Positions 35,500 through 44,211 of a stretch of 64,000 nt of DNA are shown here, one piece after another. The stretch's first letter is position 1. Every line of letters begins with the position of its first letter. The stretch comes from JAJDAT01 sp964344185 (lineage in GTDB: Bacteria; Nitrospinota; Nitrospinia; Nitrospinales; JAJDAT01), in NCBI GenBank assembly GCA_964344185.1, contig CAYFMN010000002.1, positions 210,760-274,759 on the forward strand, written 5' to 3'. Under the pieces are notes generated by a model. The model did no database searches, had not been told where the DNA came from, and worked only from the letters and a program-made list of their open reading frames with translations. Position numbers and translations under genes: made by a program.

Positions 35500-36276
35500 A
35501 TGCAATTAATACTCAAAATTAGTTTGGTAATACTTCTGGCCTTTGCGCTATCTATACCCGCTCAAGCCTATGACATGAGCAAACATAAAGGAAAAGGCGG
35601 GAAACACGGCGGCCACGGCTATGGGCGTCCTAAAGGTCCGCCAAAGGATATTCCCGGACATATCAAGTCTCGAACCAGCGAAGACGGAACCGCTATTAAT
35701 TTAAACAATTCGCAAGTGGGTTTAAAAGGAATCACCTTTATGGCGAACTCCGAAAACCTGAAAAACCTTTCCAGCCTGGCGATGAAAACCAATCTATTGA
35801 AAGACGAAGGCGTAAAAGTCCTGGCAAGTTCGCCGACATTTCAAAACTTAAAACTATTATCGCTGTGGGACAATCACCTCACAAATGCGGGAGTGGAATT
35901 GATTGCAAATTCCGAGAATTTTAAAAACTTGACCCAGCTTAACATCGCCCAGAATTATATAACCGACGAAGGCGTCGCTGCCCTGGTCAATTCGCCTAAC
36001 GCGGCAAACCTGGTGGTTTTGGACTTGAGCAAAAATAAAATCTCCGACGCCGGGGCGATAGCGATAGCAAACTCTCCGCATCTTAAGAACCTGAAACGGC
36101 TCGAATTATTTAAAAACCAAATTGGCGACAAAGGCCTGGAAGCGTTGCTTCACTCAAAGTCGCTACCCAAATTAGAGTTTTTAGATCTGGTCAGCAACGC
36201 TTACAACTTTGACAACGCGCTTAACATGGAAAAAGGCACGACATTGCCTTCCATCAAAAATTTAATTTTGTATTAA
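35500..36276 (+). CDS. Secreted leucine-rich-repeat protein
   Basis: A 258-aa protein: signal peptide to about residue 23 (PAQAYD), a Gly/Lys/His-rich linker (GKGGKHGGHGYGRP) and five to six ribonuclease-inhibitor-type LRRs of about 25-28 residues with the form LKNLxxLxLxxNxLxDEGVxxLxxSP (for example LKLLSLWDNHLTNAGVELIA). LRRs form curved binding surfaces. The partner may be the SUMF1-like protein encoded just upstream, but that is a guess. GGAAG serves as ribosome-binding site. A strong terminator follows. Confidence 0.88.
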   Translation: MQLILKISLVILLAFALSIPAQAYDMSKHKGKGGKHGGHGYGRPKGPPKDIPGHIKSRTSEDGTAINLNNSQVGLKGITFMANSENLKNLSSLAMKTNLLKDEGVKVLASSPTFQNLKLLSLWDNHLTNAGVELIANSENFKNLTQLNIAQNYITDEGVAALVNSPNAANLVVLDLSKNKISDAGAIAIANSPHLKNLKRLELFKNQIGDKGLEALLHSKSLPKLEFLDLVSNAYNFDNALNMEKGTTLPSIKNLILY

Positions 36277-36288
36277 AAAACAAAAAAA

Positions 36289-36327
36289 CCGACAACAAAT
36301 TTGAAAAAAATTTGTTGTCGGTTTTTT
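36289..36327. terminator. Bidirectional Rho-independent terminator
   Basis: CCGACAACAAATTT pairs perfectly with AAATTTGTTGTCGG around a short A-rich loop, with TTTTTT after it and AAAAAAA before it. The symmetrical A and T tracts let it serve both the LRR gene on the plus strand and the hybrid kinase gene that converges on the minus strand. Confidence 0.95.
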
Positions 36328-36372
36328 AATATCCACTAAAAACTAAGTCCCCTCTACTTCACATAGCTTCAT

Positions 36373-38409
36373 CTAACCGCTATCCACTTTTTCTAGAACT
36401 TTTTGCACTTTTTCAAAATCATAATCTCTGGTAAAATTATTTATTAAAGCAACGAAATCCTCAAACTCAGACCCCATACCCTTCAATTCTTGAGTCAAAT
36501 CATTCATTTCGGTTAAGCTATAAACATCTGCGGCTTTTTTCAATTTTTCCAAAATATCCGCAGGAATCTTGACGTTTTCCAAATCAAGTTCGTTTGCAGT
36601 TGCAGAATCACTGTCTTCTTCAGGTTCGCTTTCTAATTCCACTTCCAAAAACTCACAAATACAATCAAACACAATTTCAAAGGAAAAAGGTTTCAATATA
36701 AATTTACAAAAACCTTTTTCTTTATAGTTTTCGCGAAGACCGTCAAAAATTGAAGTCGTTACGCAAACGACTTTCGGCTCCTCCTGTCCATATTTTTCCC
36801 GTATAATCTGGGTCGCTTCAACACCGCCCATAACGGGCATATTCACGTCCATAAAGACGATATCAGGTTGATGCTTTTCCACCATTTCAACGCCAATTTT
36901 TCCATTCTCGGCTTTTACCACTTCCAGCCCCATATCAACCAAAAAGGTCTCCAATACCCGTTGATTTAACATATTGTCGTCGACAACCAAGGCCTTCACA
37001 TTTTGCCCAGGCGCTAATCTTAAAGCTCTATTTTTGGATTTCTTATCGCTCTCGACAGAATCCTCAGAAATGGGAAGGTCTAAAATAAAATAAAACATGG
37101 AACCTTTTCCCAAAGCGGACTCGACTCCCAGTTCTCCACCCATCATTTCAATCTGTTTTTTAGTAATCGCCAATCCCAATCCAGTTCCGCCTTTCTTGCG
37201 TCCTTCGTCTTCTTGCTGAAAAGGATCAAAAATTTTACTTTGCTGTTCGCTAGACATCCCCGGACCGGTGTCAATCACTTCAAAACGATAAGACAACTTT
37301 GAGACATCCGTACTGGGAAGAGGAACCCCTCTAAACAACACTTCGCCGACATCGGTAAACTTAACCGCATTACCGATAAGATTAATCAATATATGTCTGA
37401 TCTTACCGGGATCGCCTTCGACAAACGAAGGATCGCCACTCGGCGTTTCCATTTTCCAAACCAATCCTTTTTCTTCACATTTGATTTGAAATAAGGGAGA
37501 CAAGCCATTAATGAGTTGGTTTAAATCAAACGTCTCCAAATTCAGATCCATCTTGCCCGCTTCAATTTTCGACAAGTCTAAAATATCGTTAATGATCCCT
37601 AATAGATGATCGCCGCTATTTTTAATCGTCTGAATTTGCTCTAGCTGAGTCTTATCGAGCCCCTTATCTCGCTGTAAAATCTGAGCAAACCCCAAAATCC
37701 CGTTCATAGGAGTTCGTATTTCATGACTCATATTTGCCAAAAACGCGCTTTTAGCCTGGTTAGCCGCTTCCGCAGCCTCAATGGCTTTTCCCAACTTAGA
37801 TTCGGCGCGTTTTCTTTCGTTGATTTCGTTTGTTTTTTCTCGAATCTGTTTTTCTAGATTTTCATTGACCGCTTGCACTTCTTTTCGCGTTTTTTCTAAC
37901 TCTTGGTTTTGCTTTACGGCGCCTTGGTTAATCGATAGAAGAAGGTTAAAAACTTTTCTTCCCGTAGTTTCTATCTGGTGAGTTTCTCCCTGATAATCGA
38001 AATCCAAAACCTCTGTATCTTCCTCGTAACAATTATTACTTTGATCTAATAAAATTCTATTCACCGTAGATAAAATGTATTCCGAATCGTAAGGTTTGGT
38101 GAATAAGTAATCCACATTGTTTGTTAAACACTTAAAAAGAGTGTCCATACCAGAAAGAGCCGTCACCACGGCAACGGGAATGTCTTTAAGCTCTGGGTTT
38201 CCTTTTACCTTTGCGGACAATTCAAAGCCGCCCATCTCAGGCATGTTCACGTCGGAAATGATTAGATTAATCTCATTTTCCGAGGCAATCTCCAAAGCTT
38301 CCATACCGGAATTGGCTTTTAAAACTTGAAAACCGCCTTCTTCAAGAAACCGTTTGAGTAGTTCCGCTTGCACCCTGCTATTTTGAACAATAAGCACCGA
38401 GGCTTTCAT
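36373..38409 (-). CDS. Hybrid sensor histidine kinase: REC-coiled coil-HisKA-HATPase-REC
   Basis: A 678-aa cytoplasmic protein. The N-terminal receiver (1-120) has phospho-Asp in IISDVNMPEMGG and Lys in LFTKPY. A long coiled coil (about 165-215) leads to HisKA with the phospho-His in FLANMSHEIRTPMNGILG, then the HATPase with N box LINLIGNAVKFT, G1 DTGPGMS and G2 GTGLGLAITKK. The C-terminal receiver has VKALVVDDNMLNQRV, VFMDVNMPVMGG and FILKPFSF. The last 60 residues are helical but lack a clear HPt His. There are no membrane segments and no periplasmic sensor, so the input is the first receiver. Confidence 0.93.
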   Translation of the reverse strand: MKASVLIVQNSRVQAELLKRFLEEGGFQVLKANSGMEALEIASENEINLIISDVNMPEMGGFELSAKVKGNPELKDIPVAVVTALSGMDTLFKCLTNNVDYLFTKPYDSEYILSTVNRILLDQSNNCYEEDTEVLDFDYQGETHQIETTGRKVFNLLLSINQGAVKQNQELEKTRKEVQAVNENLEKQIREKTNEINERKRAESKLGKAIEAAEAANQAKSAFLANMSHEIRTPMNGILGFAQILQRDKGLDKTQLEQIQTIKNSGDHLLGIINDILDLSKIEAGKMDLNLETFDLNQLINGLSPLFQIKCEEKGLVWKMETPSGDPSFVEGDPGKIRHILINLIGNAVKFTDVGEVLFRGVPLPSTDVSKLSYRFEVIDTGPGMSSEQQSKIFDPFQQEDEGRKKGGTGLGLAITKKQIEMMGGELGVESALGKGSMFYFILDLPISEDSVESDKKSKNRALRLAPGQNVKALVVDDNMLNQRVLETFLVDMGLEVVKAENGKIGVEMVEKHQPDIVFMDVNMPVMGGVEATQIIREKYGQEEPKVVCVTTSIFDGLRENYKEKGFCKFILKPFSFEIVFDCICEFLEVELESEPEEDSDSATANELDLENVKIPADILEKLKKAADVYSLTEMNDLTQELKGMGSEFEDFVALINNFTRDYDFEKVQKVLEKVDSG

Positions 38410-38606
38410 AATTTTGAACTCACAACTTTTTGTTTCAAAACTAAAGTTCTAATTTTTAAAATTCATTAGAATCTATTCTACTGTTCATTTAGCGCTTAGC
38501 ATAACAATCAAAATACCCAAAACACAAATTTCTTCTTGTACCAATTATGTGACAACTGTAAAGCTTTATCGTAGAACCAAAAAATAATTTGGCCTCAAAA
38601 AATTCT

Positions 38607-38835
38607 TTACCGCAAAGGCGCAGAGAGCGCAAAGACAGGCAAAAACAAATGAGTAAAAAAAGAAGAATTGATTTACTTAAAATAAGATTTAATCTATTTT
38701 CAATCTATAGAACACAAACATTAACTAAATAATCGAGACATTTGATAGCCTCAAATATCTCAACTCACAAAAATAAAATTGAACGCTTTATTTTTACCCT
38801 TCGGTCCTTAGCGTCCTTAGCGTCTTCGCGGTTTA
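38607..38835. repeat. Inverted pair of intergenic repeats (ACCGCAAAG / AGCGTC type)
   Basis: TTACCGCAAAGGCGCAGAGA (38607 onward, plus) and, in the opposite orientation, CCTTAGCGTCTTCGCGGTTT (38815-38834) belong to the same family of ACCGCAAAGACGC-AAGG intergenic repeats. They bracket about 200 AT-rich bases (38636-38800) in which I see no gene. The right-hand copy overlaps the stop of the decayed TIR-WD40 gene. Confidence 0.65.
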
Positions 38836-39196
38836 TTTTTTCTTTTCAGGAAAGTATTTTGCCAGGACGGCTTGCACCGCTTCGGGTTTGTGGAATTGAT
38901 CGACCAGGTCTTCGCCGCTATAAGAGTTCAAAGCGCCGACTTCCGTATATCGGAGATGACGCAAGCCCTCGGCATTGGCGTCAAAGCTACCATTGGGTAA
39001 TAACGCCACATCCATTAGCCTCAAACGGATAGAGATAAAGAACCGTTTCGTAACTATCCAAATCCCAAACCTGAATCCGCCCAGCGTCGGCGAGTTTTTT
39101 TGCGAACTTTTGGTCTTCGTGGGCGTAGCTGATAAAAACGTCGTATTTGTAATCTTCGAGCATGGTTTGGCTTTTGAAAAAATTTATGAATGCCAA
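38833..39196 (-). pseudogene. Remnant of a TIR-WD40 type gene (large deletion plus frameshift)
   Basis: Two overlapping minus-strand frames make one broken gene. The first gives the opening of a TIR domain (MLEDYKYDVFISYAHEDQ, KFAKKLADA), which jumps directly into a WD40-like blade end (GRIQVWDLDSYETVLY). A one-base shift near 39010 continues in the next frame as LLPNGSFDANAEGLRHLRYT and ends FPEKKK at 38833, the usual tail of WD40-repeat effectors (LPDGRFDxSxEGLxYLxY). Most of the TIR domain and nearly all blades are missing. It is a dead gene from the same broad class as the TIR system at 41-47 kb. Confidence 0.65.
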
Positions 39197-39261
39197 ATTC
39201 TACACGGATTTAGGTTTTATGCCAAGGGGGGATTTTTAAATGGAGATTGATTAAATCTAGG

Positions 39262-39306
39262 CGAGATCCTTCAACAAATAAAAGTTTGTTTCAGGATGAC
39301 AAGTCA
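39262..39306. repeat. Degenerate intergenic repeat of the GTCATCC family
   Basis: GAGATCCTTCAAC followed by CAGGATGACAAG is the inverted layout of the GTCATCCTG...GGATCTC family also seen at 59291, 61485, 62409 and 63826-63983. Confidence 0.45.
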
Positions 39307-39384
39307 CGGGGTTGGAGCTAACCAAACATTCTTTTGATCAATTATTACTTTTCTATTCTAAAAACAAAGTAGAAATTTTCTTAT

Positions 39385-40365
39385 CTAAACCCTTCCCTTA
39401 ACAATCTTAATGGATCTGTAGTTTATTTTTTTTGAAGCTTCTTTAAAGGTCAGGAGTTTCTCTTTCGCGCCATGATGCCCGATCACCGATTCGGCGTTTG
39501 CCATCGCCAGTTTGAGGGAAAAAGCGATATCGTTTTTCTTGATAATTCCCGCTAAAAAAGTGGAAGCAAAAGCGTCTCCCGCTCCGGTGGTTTCCACTAT
39601 TTTTATACGTCGCGGCTTTCCATAGTAGATGCAACCATCGTTATAAACATAGGCTCCCTTTTCTCCATTTGTAATCGCTATCGTTGTCGGTCCCTCTTTG
39701 GCCAGGTCTCGAAACTGGCTTTCATAATCCTTATCTCCAACCAACAATCCAGCTTCTTCTTTGTTTAAGACGAGAACGGAAACTCTCTTTAAAATATTTT
39801 TTAGCGTTTTAACGCCTTGCCTCGCTAAACCCGGACTCAACACAAAAGCGATTGGAATTTTATTTTTTCCGGCAAACTCTGAAAGTCGAATGAGGGTTTT
39901 AAAAGATTCTTTCATCATCGCTGAAAAATAGAACCATTTGGTTTTCAGCTTTTTTGCTTTTATCTCTTCCCATCGCAGATCGCCATTCGATCCTCTAAAA
40001 TTTAAAATAGTGCGGTCGCGACCTTTATCATCAATCACAACCGAAAATCCCGCTTTAGCGTCCTTTTTAATAACCGTCAAAGACGTGTCTATATTCTCTC
40101 TCGAAAGATTTTGAAGAATCGCCGATGAATAATCGTCTTTTCCCAGCTTCCCAAGATAGGCCGTTTTAAACCCAAGTCTTGCTAAAGAAACCGCCGCGTT
40201 TGTTCCGCCTCCGCCGATTGAAAACTCCATCTCTTCAACCAGGATTTTTCCGCCTATGGGAAATGAAATGTATTCTTTATCGCTCTTATCATATAAAATC
40301 TTTGAAGTTTCCGGTTTTATATAGAGATCAATTGTCGAACTTCCTACACAAATAACGTCATACAT
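39385..40365 (-). CDS. PfkB-family (ribokinase-like) carbohydrate kinase
   Basis: A 326-aa protein with the PfkB signatures: ICVGSSTIDLYIKP at the start, the substrate-lid GGGGTNAAVSLARLGFKTAYLGKLGKDD and the C-terminal anion hole/catalytic Asp motif VETTGAGDAFASTFLAGI. It phosphorylates a sugar or nucleoside hydroxyl with ATP. The substrate is unknown. It is divergent from the 195-aa membrane protein with 44 bases between start codons. Confidence 0.92.
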   Translation of the reverse strand: MYDVICVGSSTIDLYIKPETSKILYDKSDKEYISFPIGGKILVEEMEFSIGGGGTNAAVSLARLGFKTAYLGKLGKDDYSSAILQNLSRENIDTSLTVIKKDAKAGFSVVIDDKGRDRTILNFRGSNGDLRWEEIKAKKLKTKWFYFSAMMKESFKTLIRLSEFAGKNKIPIAFVLSPGLARQGVKTLKNILKRVSVLVLNKEEAGLLVGDKDYESQFRDLAKEGPTTIAITNGEKGAYVYNDGCIYYGKPRRIKIVETTGAGDAFASTFLAGIIKKNDIAFSLKLAMANAESVIGHHGAKEKLLTFKEASKKINYRSIKIVKGRV

Positions 40366-40409
40366 AATATTTATCTTTTTCTATATTTCTAAAAGTACGG
40401 AGAATTGTT

Positions 40410-40997
40410 ATGTCTTTCCGCTTGGATGAGCTACTACAAAAGTTTAACGAATTAGAACGGGAAATTCTGTTTGAAATTAATAAGAAAGAAAAAGAATTCT
40501 TTTATGAAATAAGAAAAAAACGCGTTCATTTTGAAAAAGAGATCCTGGATCAGCACAAAACCCTGGTTAAAAAAGTTAGAGCTTATCTAAAAGACGCCGC
40601 TATCTTAAATGTCTTAACAGCCCCTTTTATTTGGTCTTGCTTATTCCCCGCTTTATTTATGGATTTAGTATTAAGCGTTTATCAGGCTGTCTGCTTTCCA
40701 GTATACGGTATCCCTAAAGTGAATAGGAGTAACTATGTGGTTTTGGATCGACATTATCTACGATATCTGAATTGGATTGAGCGTATGAATTGCGTCTATT
40801 GTGGATATTTTAACGGAGTCATAGGCTATTGCAGGGAAATAGCGGCTCGCACAGAACAATATTGGTGTCCTATCAAACATGCCAGGAAAAACCTCACACT
40901 ACATAGTCGACATAAAAACTTTTTAGATTATGGAGACGCTCAGGGTTATCGGCAAAATATCGAAAAAGTTCGCAGAAATTTTAGCGACTTAAAATAA
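40410..40997 (+). CDS. Coiled-coil membrane protein with CxxC...C motif, conserved hypothetical
   Basis: A 195-aa protein: residues 1-60 form a strongly charged coiled coil, about 65-100 a hydrophobic hairpin (NVLTAPFIWSCLFPALFMDL), and the C-terminal part contains a conserved-looking cluster CVYCGYFNGVIGYCREIAAR followed by TEQYWCPIKHA. The CxxC and later Cys/His residues could bind a metal. I recognise the CVYC...REIAxRTExYWCPIKHA pattern as recurring in uncharacterised bacterial proteins but know no function. GGAG precedes the ATG, and a family-1 repeat begins at the base after its stop. Confidence 0.75.
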   Translation: MSFRLDELLQKFNELEREILFEINKKEKEFFYEIRKKRVHFEKEILDQHKTLVKKVRAYLKDAAILNVLTAPFIWSCLFPALFMDLVLSVYQAVCFPVYGIPKVNRSNYVVLDRHYLRYLNWIERMNCVYCGYFNGVIGYCREIAARTEQYWCPIKHARKNLTLHSRHKNFLDYGDAQGYRQNIEKVRRNFSDLK

Positions 40998-41098
40998 AGG
41001 GAACCTCTAAAAACTCAGATTTGCCAGGAGCCTGGCCCTAAAACTCAAGGGACAGGCGATAGCAAACCAGTAAAAATGCCAATTATTAGAGGTCTCCT
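40998..41098 (+). repeat. Family-1 intergenic repeat, copy B
   Basis: A full-length copy, starting at the base after the stop of the upstream gene: AGGGAACCTCTAAAAACTCA, hairpin CTGGCCCT...AGGGACAG (one mismatch), GCAAACCAGTAAAAATGCC, and the right end ATTATTAGAGGTCTCCT. It ends 14 bases before the stop of the convergent ceramidase-like gene. Confidence 0.85.
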
Positions 41099-41112
41099 AA
41101 ATCTTCTTCATT

Positions 41113-41883
41113 TTAAAACCGTCTAACGTTAAACGCATATTTGTAAAGGGCGTAAACCGCCATACTGGCCGCTAAATGCTTAAGAGCATGGCCTCCCATT
41201 TGACTGCCGATTAATTTGAAAACCTCTTTATCAAAATGTTCCAATACTTTTGCCAGAGCGTACCAACCAAAAGCAAAAGCCAAGAACTTAATCTCCATGT
41301 CATCTTTGGGAAATAAAAAACAGATTAGCGGAACCACAACCATTGGCAAAAATTGAACCAATCCATAAAGTCTTAAATCCCCCGCCCCCGCCGCTTCGGT
41401 AAATTCCCAATACCAGACACTGCCAACTCCCAATAACAAAAAAACCGGAAGTAAAATCAATCCCACAGTTTTATTGACTCGCTCGGCTATGACAAAAGCA
41501 AAGAACGACATAAACGCTAACGTCATCGGCAAACGATCCCAAACCAATGTCGCGTTATCCGGAGCCCAATGATAATAGGCCGACCCAACGCTGACTAACG
41601 CGACTCCTAAAAAGAAAACACCCCAATGATAAATAAAATCTTTCTGAGTTGCGGACTCTTTCTCCGCCGCTAACCGTCTCAGACCGATCAGACCAAAAAC
41701 CAAAAATGCAAAGTTGGATATAACGTTCCAAAAGTTGGGAATTCCAAGCAGATGTCTATTATCTGCAAAATCATGGTACTCAGCAGGCTGGGAAACTGGA
41801 GATAGTTGGAACGCGACAACCACAGGAATAACAACGCCGACTGTTAAAATAGCCAGCCGTTGTTTAAACGTTAAGGCGTTCAC
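41113..41883 (-). CDS. Ceramidase-like (alkaline ceramidase/CREST family) membrane hydrolase
   Basis: A 256-aa integral membrane protein with about seven hydrophobic helices. It holds the ceramidase-family metal-site motifs: NFWNVISNFAFLVFGLIGL, GSAYYHWAPDNATLVWDRLP (the S, H and D ligand region) and SQMGGHALKHLAASMAVYAL (the C-terminal GHALKHL with two His). Eukaryotic members hydrolyse ceramide amides. Bacterial copies are uncharacterised and may act on other lipids. The start is GTG at 41883 with AAGGA seven bases before, overlapping the end of the 310-aa gene, so the two are translationally coupled. It is the last gene of the TIR/STAND operon. Confidence 0.87.
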   Translation of the reverse strand: MNALTFKQRLAILTVGVVIPVVVAFQLSPVSQPAEYHDFADNRHLLGIPNFWNVISNFAFLVFGLIGLRRLAAEKESATQKDFIYHWGVFFLGVALVSVGSAYYHWAPDNATLVWDRLPMTLAFMSFFAFVIAERVNKTVGLILLPVFLLLGVGSVWYWEFTEAAGAGDLRLYGLVQFLPMVVVPLICFLFPKDDMEIKFLAFAFGWYALAKVLEHFDKEVFKLIGSQMGGHALKHLAASMAVYALYKYAFNVRRF

Positions 41884-41887
41884 ATTT

Positions 41888-42820
41888 TCATTCCTTAACC
41901 CCGAGATTTTCCCGGAATCCTTGAAACAATTCTTTAATGGGAGGAATCAATTTGTTTTTTAAGTCGTCGGGAACCCAATTTATTTTATCCAACGGCCATT
42001 TTTCAAAGGTATGAATATCTAAACCAGCCTTTGAATAACCCGCTTCTAAAGCTTCTTCCATTCCATAAACCAATGCGGCATTGAACACTTTCAAGTACAA
42101 TTCCCAAATCAGTTCCGAATCGTACAATCCAGCAAGGTAATGACCGACCAACTCTTTAATAATCGGCTCCGCATGCTCAATAAAATCGGGGTCCAGGGCC
42201 TTTTCCAAAGTTCGATAAACAATGATCACATCCTGCATCAGGAACTTTAACTCTTCGGAATCTTTTTTGATTGGACGGTTATCAAGATTGAGCAATTCCT
42301 TGAGTACTTTTAAATTTCGAATAGAATCGTAAATAATGGATTCTTCCCAAGTCGTCGTATTCCAGACAAAAAAGACTCGCAACCACCGAACGCGCCGATT
42401 CGCCTCCGAAAGATGCATGATCAGAGACGGTTTGGAATGATTGCTGTATGGAAGCGTATCTCCCCAACCTTCCAGTTGAAAATCTAACCCGAGAGGCCTG
42501 AAAGCGTTTGCCGCGACTTGATAATACAGTTCCATAAACCGTTTCAGTTCTTCCTTATCGTCAAAACTTTTCTCTTGCGGTAAATTAGCGATGCAATACA
42601 TTCGCTGAATTTTATTTTTTGCAAAACCGCTTTCGTCGGCAATTAAATAAGTTCCTCCCCAAATACCAGAACTAACTTCGTTATCCTCCGCCCCGTTGCC
42701 GGAAAATTGCGCGTAAGCAGATTGCGCAATTTCTCGATACATATGGTTCAAAACAAATAAGTTAAGATATTTTTCCGCGCGAAAGAGCGGTCCTATTGCT
42801 TTAATTTCCGGTTCTTCCAT
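41888..42820 (-). CDS. Unrecognised 310-aa soluble protein in the TIR/STAND operon
   Basis: 310 aa with no signal peptide or membrane span. The N-terminal half is mixed alpha/beta (KYLNLFVLNHMYREIAQSAY, GIWGGTYLIADESGFAKN, RVRWLRVFFVWNTTTWEESI) and the C-terminal 130 residues are mostly helical (KDSEELKFLMQDVIIVYRTL, YLAGLYDSELIWELYLKVFN). I recognise no family. Its last codons provide the ribosome-binding site of the ceramidase-like gene, and it follows the TIR-TPR gene by 83 bases. I infer an adaptor or effector of the same system. Confidence 0.75.
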   Translation of the reverse strand: MEEPEIKAIGPLFRAEKYLNLFVLNHMYREIAQSAYAQFSGNGAEDNEVSSGIWGGTYLIADESGFAKNKIQRMYCIANLPQEKSFDDKEELKRFMELYYQVAANAFRPLGLDFQLEGWGDTLPYSNHSKPSLIMHLSEANRRVRWLRVFFVWNTTTWEESIIYDSIRNLKVLKELLNLDNRPIKKDSEELKFLMQDVIIVYRTLEKALDPDFIEHAEPIIKELVGHYLAGLYDSELIWELYLKVFNAALVYGMEEALEAGYSKAGLDIHTFEKWPLDKINWVPDDLKNKLIPPIKELFQGFRENLGVKE

Positions 42821-42903
42821 TAAAATTTTCTTTTCTGATTTTTAGATAAATGGAGTCTGTCGCTTCTATGAGGAATGTTAGATCTCGTTTAACGGCTTGC
42901 AAG

Positions 42904-44193
42904 CTATTTCTTTTCCCAAACGGCTATCAATTCTTGTACACGTCGAACTTCGTCCCTGGATTTTTCTTTCAACAATTCTATCGCCTGTTTTCCATATGAA
43001 ACGGCGGCTTGAAAGTTTTCTATACGCGCGTTCGAATCGGCCAAATCAGCTAACCCCAGCCCCTCTTCGTAAGAGTCGCCCAGTTCTTTATATATTTCAA
43101 CCGCTCTTTCCTGAACAACAATCGCTTCTTTGTAACGACTCAATTTAACGTAATTCAAGCCAATAGCCGTTAGAAGTTCTCCTTGTTTACTCAAATCCCG
43201 CCTTTGGATTGAGGCTTTCAAACACTCTTTATAACAATCAATTCCTTTTTCAATTTCACCCGACTTAATATACACATGCCCCAATCCATTGTAGGCTAAA
43301 CCTTCCATTTGGAAATTATTTTTTTCTTTGGCCAAAGCCGCTTGTTCGTAAAAATATTTTTTTGCTTGTTCCAAATCGCCTATAATCGCGTGCGCGTCTC
43401 CCAAGCTTGCTAATGTCTCTGCCAAGTCTTCAAAAGTTCCAATTTCCCTAATTAAGATCAATCGCCGTTTAAAATATTCTATAGAACGTCTTGTTTCATT
43501 CATCTTGGCGTAAGCTAATCCAAGGTTGGAAAGGGCCAACGCCTGTCCATGACGGTCGTCTAATTCTTCGGCGAATTTTAAGTCTTCAAGATAATACTCA
43601 ATAGCGCGACGAGTATCCGTTATATTGGCGCCAGCAAGCCCAAGCTCTTTTCCGCTATGTCTATCATCAAGACTGCGCGACAAATCTTCCGGTGGAGGCT
43701 TCATTTCTCCCTTGCCGGAAATATCCGTTTGAACTTTACTCAAATTCAACGCCAACTCTTTAGCCACCAAAGCTTCCAACCTTTTCGCATCCTTGTCCCA
43801 TGACTCGGTATGAAGCGATACCGACAACTCTTCGTCCAACGCTTGTAAAGAAACAGGTAAAGTCTCCTCAGTTGGGAACTCCATCTCGTCCAACAAAACT
43901 GAAACAACGGACGTTCTTTTTGCCAATGCTGCGGCTATTTCAGCGGCCATCCAATCATTGGAGTCATAATCGTCTATTGGGTTCCATCCATTGCTCATAA
44001 CGGCGACCATTACGGCGGCTTCTCCAATTTTATTTTCCAGAAATTTCTCAACTCCCTCGCCTTTCGGGATTTCAAGATTGGCAATTACATTGTTCTCCCC
44101 AAACCGGGCGCAAAGAAATTCCTTGATTCTATCTATTTTGGTTATGTTCTCAAATTTTCGACGACTAAGAAATATTTTGCCTATTCTTTGCAC
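42904..44193 (-). CDS. TIR-domain protein with C-terminal TPRs
   Basis: A 429-aa protein. Residues about 5-130 form a TIR domain: IGKIFLSRRKFENITKIDRI, CARFGENNVIANLEIPKGEG, AAVMVAVMSNGWN, DSNDWMAAEIAAALAKRTSV and SVVSVLLDEMEFP. Glu85 in the W-x-x-x-E motif (Trp81) is at the position of the NAD-cleaving Glu of active TIR enzymes, so NADase activity is possible. Residues about 185-415 are about six TPRs (AIEYYLEDLKFAEELDDRHG and following). The start is GTG, with GGAAGG eight bases before. It begins 18 bases past the stop of the STAND gene. The TIR call rests on motif reading. Confidence 0.82.
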   Translation of the reverse strand: MQRIGKIFLSRRKFENITKIDRIKEFLCARFGENNVIANLEIPKGEGVEKFLENKIGEAAVMVAVMSNGWNPIDDYDSNDWMAAEIAAALAKRTSVVSVLLDEMEFPTEETLPVSLQALDEELSVSLHTESWDKDAKRLEALVAKELALNLSKVQTDISGKGEMKPPPEDLSRSLDDRHSGKELGLAGANITDTRRAIEYYLEDLKFAEELDDRHGQALALSNLGLAYAKMNETRRSIEYFKRRLILIREIGTFEDLAETLASLGDAHAIIGDLEQAKKYFYEQAALAKEKNNFQMEGLAYNGLGHVYIKSGEIEKGIDCYKECLKASIQRRDLSKQGELLTAIGLNYVKLSRYKEAIVVQERAVEIYKELGDSYEEGLGLADLADSNARIENFQAAVSYGKQAIELLKEKSRDEVRRVQELIAVWEKK

Positions 44194-44211
44194 TTATATA
44201 CCTTCCGCTCA

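Noticed and set aside
36373..36560. HPt domain at the C-terminus of the hybrid kinase.
   Set aside because: The helices are present but there is no conserved phospho-accepting His with the usual surrounding residues.
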